DNA of 7,176 nt, taken from Lachnospiraceae bacterium (GTDB lineage Bacteria > Bacillota > Clostridia > Lachnospirales > Lachnospiraceae). The notes beneath the pieces were generated by a model. It was not told the DNA's origin. It made no database searches and was given only the letters and a program-made list of their open reading frames with translations. The number at the start of each line of letters is the position of its first letter. Position 1 is the first letter of the stretch. This document shows positions 1 to 5,119 of the stretch, piece by piece. The stretch lies in assembly GCA_900769175.1 (NCBI GenBank), contig CAAGFP010000153.1, positions 1-7,176 on the forward strand, written 5' to 3'. A program made the translations under genes and the position numbers.

Positions 1-759
1 CTGATTGGGCTTTTCTTCCTCCAAAACCATACAAATCGCATCCATATCCAATGTTCCGTGCTGGCTCATTACCTTCAAGCGATACGCCTGAGATAATGAT
101 GGGGTACACTGCTCCAAATCCATAATGGCATGAAGCTCGTACTGCTCCTCTTCTTTCAGATATGAAAGCTCCACAGCCACTGTAAAAGCAATCTTTCCTT
201 CGTCCACCATATCCAGAATCTTAGGAATAAGATTGGTAAGGCGGATATATCTTTTAATCTGAGCCACGCTCTCCCCTGCCTGCTTTGCAAGCAACTCGTT
301 ACTTCGCATAGCACCATAAAAAACATCCCCCTGCTCCTTTTTGGCAAACCTCGGTTCAACTTGAGCCAAAGTTATATCATCTGCCAATACCTTTTTCCCC
401 TGATGCTTCATTGCCTCCAGTTTCATTCGATAGGCAAATGCTTTCTCACTGGGCTTTAAATTCTCCCGATGCAAATTCGAATCCACCATCGCCACAACTG
501 CCTGGTCATCATCAAGCTCTCTTATGACAACAGGAACCTCTGTTTCACCCGCCCATAGAGCTGCTTCCTTTCTTCGGTGTCCCGATATAACCTCAAATCC
601 ATCTCCATAAGGATTCGTCCTCACCAGAAGCGGCACAAGCACACCTTCCTTTTCAATACTTCTCATCAGCTCGCATAATTCCGTATTGGTCTCCACCTTA
701 AACGGGTGATTCCTAAAACTATGCAACTCGCTGATAGATACATTCTTAATCGTTTCCAT
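1..759 (-). CDS. ParB/RepB/Spo0J-family partition-like protein, mobile-element type (3' end outside window)
   Basis: ParB proteins bind centromere-like parS sites and, with a ParA ATPase, segregate plasmids, chromosomes or excised ICEs; they are CTP-dependent DNA clamps. The visible 253 codons have no stop and run off the left edge, so the C-terminus is missing. Residues about 5-95 form the ParB N-terminal domain, with the basic nucleotide-binding motif SGHRRKEAA at 59-67. Box III follows as ENLKPSEKA at 99-107. A helix-turn-helix region lies at about 153-174 (SNELLAKQAGESVAQIKRYIRL), followed by the LIPKILDMVDEGKIAF stretch typical of ParBs on Firmicutes conjugative elements. The ATG at 757-759 is preceded by an AAAGGAG ribosome binding site seven bases upstream (767-773). 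It is the first gene inside the presumed element next to rlmD and reads away from it. No parA lies between it and the junction; it may lie to the left. A plasmid-derived or purely regulatory ParB-like role is also possible. The family call is firm; the element assignment is inference. Confidence 0.9.
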   Translation of the reverse strand, partial: METIKNVSISELHSFRNHPFKVETNTELCELMRSIEKEGVLVPLLVRTNPYGDGFEVISGHRRKEAALWAGETEVPVVIRELDDDQAVVAMVDSNLHRENLKPSEKAFAYRMKLEAMKHQGKKVLADDITLAQVEPRFAKKEQGDVFYGAMRSNELLAKQAGESVAQIKRYIRLTNLIPKILDMVDEGKIAFTVAVELSYLKEEEQYELHAIMDLEQCTPSLSQAYRLKVMSQHGTLDMDAICMVLEEEKPNQ

Positions 760-766
760 ACAATCG

Positions 767-773
767 CTCCTTT
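767..773 (-). promoter_or_regulatory. Ribosome binding site of parB
   Basis: On the minus strand AAAGGAG stands seven bases before the ATG at 759. It is a near-consensus Shine-Dalgarno sequence and fixes this ATG as the start. Confidence 0.75.
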
Positions 774-827
774 CATCAACTCATATAATCGTTACTCTAG
801 AAAACTAACACCTTTAACCAAAAGAAA

Positions 828-864
828 GACCGCTCACTTTCAATTTTCTTGAAAATGAACGGTC
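828..864 (-). terminator. Leftward intrinsic terminator after rlmD, upstream of parB
   Basis: The arms are 828-843 and 849-864, with a five-base loop at 844-848. Read on the minus strand, GACCGTTCATTTTCAA pairs with TTGAAAGTGAGCGGTC over all 16 positions, two of them as U-G wobbles. It is followed by the T-rich tail TTTCTTTT (820-827). In plus-strand RNA the same two positions would be C-A mismatches and the following tract is less T-rich, so the structure points to termination of leftward transcription. It would stop messages from the rlmD operon before they enter parB. A role as a recombinase-binding palindrome is less likely. Confidence 0.75.
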
Positions 865-1079
865 TCTCACGCTACTTTTATTTAGTTGAATGATAATGTG
901 ATATTGTTCGTGTTTTCGAGGTTGGCTCTGAACAATCTATTTCCGTTTAGATGTGTTTCCACACACGCTATCCAATACAACCGACACATTTACTCCGTCG
1001 GAAATTGCTTTTTTGTATGTTTTTCGGTCACTCTGGTCAAACCTAAAAAACCTCTCAAAGTGCCTAAACTCAAGGATTT

Positions 1080-2477
1080 TTACATATCGGTCCGATGTAG
1101 TGCAACTACCGTCTCCACATGCACCGTCTGCCCGAACTGATCTACACACTGTACCTTCTCAAGTTTATATTCCTTCTCACAAAGAATCCTTAAATCCCTT
1201 GCCAGGGTTGCCGAATCGCAACTGACATAAACGATTCTCTTCGGTTTCATTTTAAGCATTGTTTCAAGACAAACTTCATCGCAGCCTTTTCTCGGCGGGT
1301 CCACAACAATCACATCCGCCGTTGCCTGCCGGCCCGACGCCTTTTCTTTTTCATAAAATTGTGGCAAAACCTCCTCTGCTTTACCGACATAGAATTCCGC
1401 GTTGGAAATATGATTCCTCAAAGCATTACGCTTTGCATCTTCGATTGCTTCCGGAATTATTTCAACGCCGTATACCTGTTTTGCCTGCTTTGCCATAAAC
1501 AAAGAAATCGTCCCGATTCCGCAATATAAATCCCACACCGTTTCCTCGCCGTGAAGCTGCGCATATTCGAGTGCTTTCGCATACAGTTTTTCGGTCTGTA
1601 CTGGATTAATCTGATAAAATGATAACGGCGAAATCTCAAAGGTTATTCCCCCGAGTTCGTCCGAAATGGTTCCCTTCCCATAAAGAACCTTAATCTCTTT
1701 TCCCATGATTACATTTGTCTTTTCCTTATTGATGCTAAGACAAATACTTTTTATTCTCTCGTTTGTTATAAGCTTCTCAACGAGCCGGTCCGCTTTCGGA
1801 AGTTCGTCTGCATTGATGACAAGACAGACCATAATTTCTCCCGAAACATATCCCTGCCGAATCAGAATGTGACGGACATATCCTTTTTGGCTCCCTTCAT
1901 CATAGGGCGCAATGTGATACGTATTCAAAAACGCAAGAATGGTCTTAAGAATATCCTGATTCTCTTTGTAACCTAAATGGCAATCCGTATTTGCAATAAT
2001 ATCATGGGTTCTTCCTGCATAAAATCCTGCGACCGCCTGCTCCTTTTTATCCCTTCCGACCGGGTACTGTGCCTTGTTCCGGTAATGGAACGGCTCTGCC
2101 ATTCCGATAATCGGCTCCATAACCTCGCGAATGAATCCTTCATCAAATCCTCCGATTCGGACCAGATGATTGAGAACCTTATTCTCCTTAAACCGAAGCT
2201 GCGCCTCATAGGAAAGTGCCTGCAGCTGACAGCCGCCGCATTCCTTTGCAAACCTGCACCTTGGCTCAATACGAAAAGGAGAAGGTGACAGAACCTTCTC
2301 TAATTTCGCAAATCCGTAATTTTTTTTCACCTTCATAAGCTTTGCATAAACGACATCGCCGATTACAGCATCCTTGATAAAAAGCGTAAATCCATCTATT
2401 TTCCCAATTCCCTGACCGGAATCATCCATGTCGATAATTTCCGTTTCCAGATATTCATTTTTCTTAAATTCTCTCAT
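1080..2477 (-). CDS. rlmD: 23S rRNA (uracil-5-)-methyltransferase, RlmD/RlmCD (RumA) type
   Basis: SAM-dependent enzyme that makes 5-methyluridine in 23S rRNA (U1939, and U747 as well in RlmCD-type enzymes). Numbering here counts from a possible TTG start at 2489 (469 residues). A TRAM RNA-binding domain spans about 10-70. The iron-sulfur cysteines are C78, C84, C87 (CRFAKECGGC) and C170. FYQINPVQ is at 291-298, the SAM loop WDLYCGIGT at 319-327, DPPRKGCD at 397-404, nucleophile C424 in YVSCDSATLARD, and catalytic base E459 in HVETVV. All catalytic parts are present. I prefer the ATG at 2477 (465 residues), which has GGAG six bases upstream; the TTG at 2489 also has a usable GGAGAG. The gene begins 14 bases after the yhaM stop, so the two are probably co-transcribed. 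The protein ends only ten residues after E459 (ALHRTDM tail), consistent with a replaced 3' end at an element insertion site. Whether it is RlmD or RlmCD cannot be told here. Confidence 0.93.
   Translation of the reverse strand: MREFKKNEYLETEIIDMDDSGQGIGKIDGFTLFIKDAVIGDVVYAKLMKVKKNYGFAKLEKVLSPSPFRIEPRCRFAKECGGCQLQALSYEAQLRFKENKVLNHLVRIGGFDEGFIREVMEPIIGMAEPFHYRNKAQYPVGRDKKEQAVAGFYAGRTHDIIANTDCHLGYKENQDILKTILAFLNTYHIAPYDEGSQKGYVRHILIRQGYVSGEIMVCLVINADELPKADRLVEKLITNERIKSICLSINKEKTNVIMGKEIKVLYGKGTISDELGGITFEISPLSFYQINPVQTEKLYAKALEYAQLHGEETVWDLYCGIGTISLFMAKQAKQVYGVEIIPEAIEDAKRNALRNHISNAEFYVGKAEEVLPQFYEKEKASGRQATADVIVVDPPRKGCDEVCLETMLKMKPKRIVYVSCDSATLARDLRILCEKEYKLEKVQCVDQFGQTVHVETVVALHRTDM
1086..1109. 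repeat. Two adjacent short dyads at the 3' end of rlmD (possible attachment region)
   Basis: ATCGG-T-CCGAT (1086-1096) is immediately followed by GTAGT-GCA-ACTAC (1097-1109); both have perfect five-base arms. They cover the codons just after the conserved HVET of rlmD, where ICEs are known to insert in rumA-type genes. A recombinase core or half-site role is inference. Five-base dyads can occur by chance, and the second arm partly reflects the conserved Val-Val codons. Confidence 0.3.
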
Positions 2478-2491
2478 CTCATTCTCCAAAT

Positions 2492-3436
2492 TTACTCTCC
2501 ATGTGTCATTCGGAAATTGCCGTCTAAAAGACGATTGTATCCCTGCCAGTTATAATCACTGGTTTTATCATGAAGCTCCGTAAACATCTGTAGCTTTGCA
2601 TCTGTATCATCCGCATAATTCAGGGCAACCGCTTCCATCAAAGCCGGCGTTTTGGGAGAGCCGAACTCCAGCTTTCCGTGATGTGCGATAATACAGTGTT
2701 TCAACTCATTTGCAAGAATGACGGAAAATCCGTCGAGTTCCTTTATTTTATCAGAAATCATTTCACTGCCCATGACAATGTGTCCCAAAAGATTTCCTTC
2801 ATCCGTGTAGTCATTATCCGGGAACAGAGAAATTTCTTTTGTTTTTCCAATATCGTGGCAGATAGCAGCAGTCAGAAGAAGGTCTCTTTTTAATGCCGGA
2901 TAGACGCTGCAGTAATAATTGCACATCTTGGTAACGCTCAATGTGTGTTCCAATAATCCGCCGATAAAACCATGGTGAACGGTTTTGGCTGCGGAAGACT
3001 GTTTGAAACGTTTGATAAAATTTTCATCCTCAACGAAAAATGCTCTCAAAAGACGGTGTAAATCCTTATTTTCTATCGTTCCGATGATTCCTAAAAGTTC
3101 CTTGTACATTTTATCTATATCTTTTTTGCTGACGGGGAAATAATCGTTTGGGTTATAATCTCCGTCCGAAGCCACTCTTGCCTGTTTGATATTTACCTGA
3201 AGTGTCCCGTTAAAGGAAGTCACCTCACCGTTAACGAATATGTAATCATGCGATTCAAAGTCGCCGATTCCGGCACTGCAGGGTTCCCATACTTTGGCGT
3301 CAATGGTTCCTGTTTTATCCTGAAGAATTACATTGTAGTATTCTTTCCCGTTTTTGGTGGTTGCAGCATTTTTTTGTTTGCAAAGGTAGATATCTCTTAC
3401 TGCGCAACCTTCTTTTAATTCCTGAATATATCTCAT
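2492..3436 (-). CDS. yhaM: 3'-5' exoribonuclease YhaM (OB-fold plus HD domain)
   Basis: YhaM-type enzymes are metal-dependent 3'-5' exonucleases that trim RNA, and single-stranded DNA in vitro, in the cytoplasm of Firmicutes. The protein has 314 residues, matching Bacillus subtilis YhaM. An OB-fold nucleic-acid-binding domain covers about 12-90 (YYNVILQDKTGTIDAKVW at 33-50; VNGEVTSFNGTLQVNI at 68-83). The HD phosphohydrolase domain covers about 150-285: H164 in GGLLEHTLSV, H194-D195 in CHDIGK, H219 in LLGHI, H252-H253 in AHHGK and D276 or D277 in NYADDTDA. All expected metal ligands seem present. The ATG at 3436 has an upstream AGAGGA about ten bases away, a rather long spacing. It lies 116 bases after the HtrA-like gene and 14 bases before rlmD on the same strand, so it is probably read with rlmD and perhaps with the upstream gene. 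The family call is confident. Confidence 0.93.
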   Translation of the reverse strand: MRYIQELKEGCAVRDIYLCKQKNAATTKNGKEYYNVILQDKTGTIDAKVWEPCSAGIGDFESHDYIFVNGEVTSFNGTLQVNIKQARVASDGDYNPNDYFPVSKKDIDKMYKELLGIIGTIENKDLHRLLRAFFVEDENFIKRFKQSSAAKTVHHGFIGGLLEHTLSVTKMCNYYCSVYPALKRDLLLTAAICHDIGKTKEISLFPDNDYTDEGNLLGHIVMGSEMISDKIKELDGFSVILANELKHCIIAHHGKLEFGSPKTPALMEAVALNYADDTDAKLQMFTELHDKTSDYNWQGYNRLLDGNFRMTHGE

Positions 3437-3525
3437 AAAAGTTCTGTCCTCTTTTCTTTCCTGGGAAGTTTCATCACCCCATATTGATTCTTTAAACTAT
3501 TTCTTTGAAATGATTCTCTTTACTT

Positions 3526-3555
3526 ATTCTTATATTCTTAATTCTTATATACTTA
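3526..3555. repeat. 15-bp AT-rich tandem repeat at the end of the HtrA-like gene
   Basis: ATTCTTATATTCTTA (3526-3540) is followed directly by ATTCTTATATACTTA (3541-3555), differing at one base; 3513-3525 resembles a decayed third copy. The last three bases are the stop codon of the HtrA-like gene. No terminator hairpin is evident in 3437-3552, only a weak ATTTC-TTT-GAAAT at 3499-3511. The tract may reflect replication slippage or serve as an AT-rich upstream element for a yhaM promoter; neither is shown. Confidence 0.5.
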
Positions 3556-4884
3556 ATCTTTTAATTCCGTCAGAGTGGCTTTCAGGTTCACTTCTTTATA
3601 TCCTTCCACGCTCTGGCGCATAACGGTAATCGTAATCTCATCGCCGGGTTTACAGGAGGATAATTCCGACACATAATCATAGACGGAGGTCACAATTACT
3701 TCATTAATGGCGGTGATTACATCCCCTTTTCGGGTTCCGACATTCATTGCAGGGGAATCCATCATAACCTCTGTAACATAAGCGCCGTTCGGCACTTTGA
3801 ACTCTTCCTGCGCAACCTTCGTGACATCCGAAACCTTCAGTCCCAGATAAGGAATCGGGTCTGCATTGGATAAGGATTCGATTTTTTTACGAAGCTCGGA
3901 TATCCCGATTGCACAAATCTGATTCTTAAGTTCGTCTCCCATAAACGACTGGTCAATAATTCCGATGACCCTACCGCTCATATTAATCAGTACGCCACCG
4001 GCCTGTGCACTTCCGATAATATCGGTGGTAATCAATTTGTAGTTTCCGTCCACAACGCTTACCGGATTGCCGGAAGAAGTAATCACTCCAAATCCAATGG
4101 AATTCTGATATCCCATCGGATTTCCGATTGCCATTACCACTTTCCCGGGCTCACAGTTTACATTGGAGCTTGAAAGCTTAGCATAAGAAATCGCATCCTT
4201 CGTCTGCTTGGGAACCGCATTCATCTCAACCGCCACAATTGCCTTTCCGATAGACTTATCATAGGATTTCAGCGTCGCTTCCACTTCCGTTCCGTCACAG
4301 AAGGTTACAAAAATTCGACTTGCTTTCACCACTGCATTGTAATTGCTTAAAAACAGGTATTCCTTCCCATTGTCTGCCACCAGAAGGCCCGAAGAACGAA
4401 TCTGCTTTTCGTAATTCGTACTAAACCAGTCCACATCCGAGGTTCTTCCGGTAACGACTACCATGGACTTCTGTGCTTCTTTCGCAATCAGAGACATTTT
4501 ATCATATAATACCTGAAAATCTGTCGCCTGTAATTCAACGGTGGATACCGCATTCGAGATATTGCTTTGTCCGTCCTCTTCCAACTCGTCATCTGCCCAG
4601 ACCATATCCTCCGGCAGCATTTCTTCGTCTTCCGGTGGCAGGACAACTACGGTCTTATTCTGGTCTTTCGAAATCAGATTTCCTAAAACCGGTTCGAGTA
4701 AAATAAACGTCGCGCAGGCTACTGCACCAAAAATCACGGCAAATCCCAATGTCATAAGCGTGTTTTTCAGCAATTTTTTTCTGTTTACGGGACGTTCCTT
4801 TATTTTTTCCTGAAGGAACTGGTAATCATCACTTTCCCGAATTTTCGTATCAATTTTTATATTCTCATCAGACTTCTGTTTCAT
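3553..4884 (-). CDS. Membrane-anchored HtrA/DegP-like pseudoprotease with PDZ domain
   Basis: HtrA proteases are surface or periplasmic quality-control enzymes made of a trypsin fold and PDZ domain. This 443-residue protein has that layout: a charged cytoplasmic N-terminus (RKKLLK at 35-40), one membrane helix at about 43-64, an acidic linker (81-106), a trypsin-like domain at about 135-335 and a PDZ domain at about 345-430 (YLGLKV; GAYVTEVMMDSPAMNVGTRKGD). Fold landmarks such as MAIGNPMGY (251-259) and VIGIID (306-311) remain. The triad is gone: the His of TNNHVV aligns to A184 in SNYNAVV, the Asp of TDLAV to G213 in IGKAIV, and GNSGG to AQAGG with A295 for Ser. It should therefore not cleave peptides. 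The ATG at 4884 follows GGGAG; a longer in-frame ATG at 4932 is rejected because it would lie upstream of the likely -10 box. The gene is intact and divergent from mutS2. A scaffold or binding role outside the membrane is inference. Confidence 0.88.
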   Translation of the reverse strand: MKQKSDENIKIDTKIRESDDYQFLQEKIKERPVNRKKLLKNTLMTLGFAVIFGAVACATFILLEPVLGNLISKDQNKTVVVLPPEDEEMLPEDMVWADDELEEDGQSNISNAVSTVELQATDFQVLYDKMSLIAKEAQKSMVVVTGRTSDVDWFSTNYEKQIRSSGLLVADNGKEYLFLSNYNAVVKASRIFVTFCDGTEVEATLKSYDKSIGKAIVAVEMNAVPKQTKDAISYAKLSSSNVNCEPGKVVMAIGNPMGYQNSIGFGVITSSGNPVSVVDGNYKLITTDIIGSAQAGGVLINMSGRVIGIIDQSFMGDELKNQICAIGISELRKKIESLSNADPIPYLGLKVSDVTKVAQEEFKVPNGAYVTEVMMDSPAMNVGTRKGDVITAINEVIVTSVYDYVSELSSCKPGDEITITVMRQSVEGYKEVNLKATLTELKD

Positions 4885-4922
4885 GTCCTCTCCCTTCCGA
4901 AATAACAAAAACCCGCAATCAT

Positions 4923-4951
4923 ATTTTACCAACTATGCATTGCCCCTGCAA
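4923..4951 (-). promoter_or_regulatory. Candidate sigma-A promoter of the HtrA-like gene
   Basis: On the minus strand TTGCAG (4946-4951) and TAAAAT (4923-4928) are separated by exactly 17 bases. The -10 box matches the consensus at five of six positions, the -35 only at TTG. Transcription would begin near 4916, about 30 bases before the ATG at 4884, which supports that start over the longer one at 4932. Confidence 0.45.
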
Positions 4952-4974
4952 GGATTTTTACTGATTCAACGGTT

Positions 4975-5030
4975 ATTCTGTCGGTCATTTTTTATTCATT
5001 CTGTCCGTTTCCATAGTTTTTTTATTCATA
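4975..5030. repeat. Short direct repeats in the divergent intergenic region
   Basis: ATTCTGTC occurs at 4975-4982 and 4998-5005, and a T-run followed by ATTCAT occurs at 4988-4999 and 5017-5029. The two units therefore alternate, as in an imperfect duplication of about 25-30 bases. They lie between the two divergent promoter candidates and could be a protein-binding site or only AT-rich drift. Confidence 0.4.
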
Positions 5031-5033
5031 ATG

Positions 5034-5042
5034 TGATATGAT
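5034..5042 (+). promoter_or_regulatory. Candidate extended -10 promoter of mutS2
   Basis: TGATATGAT (5034-5042) fits the extended -10 pattern TGnTATAAT with one mismatch. No good -35 box is seen at 16-18 bases upstream, which is tolerated by extended -10 promoters. The leader would be about 70 bases long and contain a small ACGGAT/ATCCGT hairpin (5078-5083 with 5095-5100) just before the ribosome binding site. Confidence 0.4.
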
Positions 5043-5119
5043 TATGTTGGGGTTTGACACCTCGGATTATGATACCCACGGATTCTTTACGCATATCCGT
5101 TTTGTTATAAGAGGAAGTT

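Larger units (their letters stand above)
760..1079. other. Gene-poor interval between parB and rlmD, probable mobile-element end
   Basis: About 320 bases without a supportable gene. It holds the parB ribosome binding site (767-773), a strong leftward terminator hairpin (828-864), a 7-bp inverted repeat ATTGTTC/GAACAAT (903-909 and 930-936), a small TGTGT-TTCC-ACACA hairpin (952-965) and a segment at 1042-1075 where CCTAAA and CTCAA each occur twice. The stretch is visibly more AT-rich than rlmD. Short open frames cross it on both strands, but none has a ribosome binding site or recognisable domain. No clear parB promoter could be picked; any would lie between about 780 and 830 on the minus strand. 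The most economical reading is the terminal non-coding segment of an integrated element, which is inference. Confidence 0.6.

Noticed and set aside
943..985. Possible second copy of the rlmD end (a CVETHL reading resembling HVETVV near 953-970)
   Set aside because: Only about ten of seventeen bases agree and the surrounding frame is broken; too weak to claim a duplicated attachment site.
937..1149. 70-residue minus-strand open frame crossing the rlmD stop
   Set aside because: It starts inside rlmD in another frame, has no ribosome binding site and no recognisable domain; its second half only reflects a chance lack of stops in the gene-poor stretch.
886..1225. Plus-strand open frames of 84 and 90 residues antisense to the rlmD end
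   Set aside because: No ribosome binding site, composition unlike a real protein, and overlap with the clear rlmD coding strand.
4885..4932. Longer start for the HtrA-like protein (16 extra residues)
   Set aside because: The internal ATG at 4884 has a good GGGAG site, and the extension would cover the likely -10 box.
4986..5030. Fourteen-codon minus-strand leader-like frame (MNKKTMETDRMNKK)
   Set aside because: No ribosome binding site, and it is made of the AT-rich direct repeats.
5054..5073. TTGACA with TATGAT as a mutS2 promoter
   Set aside because: The two hexamers are only eight bases apart, and no -10 box lies 16-18 bases after TTGACA.
5078..5105. ACGGAT/ATCCGT hairpin followed by TTTTG as a terminator or attenuator before mutS2
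   Set aside because: Only six base pairs with an eleven-base loop and a short T-run; too weak for a terminator call.
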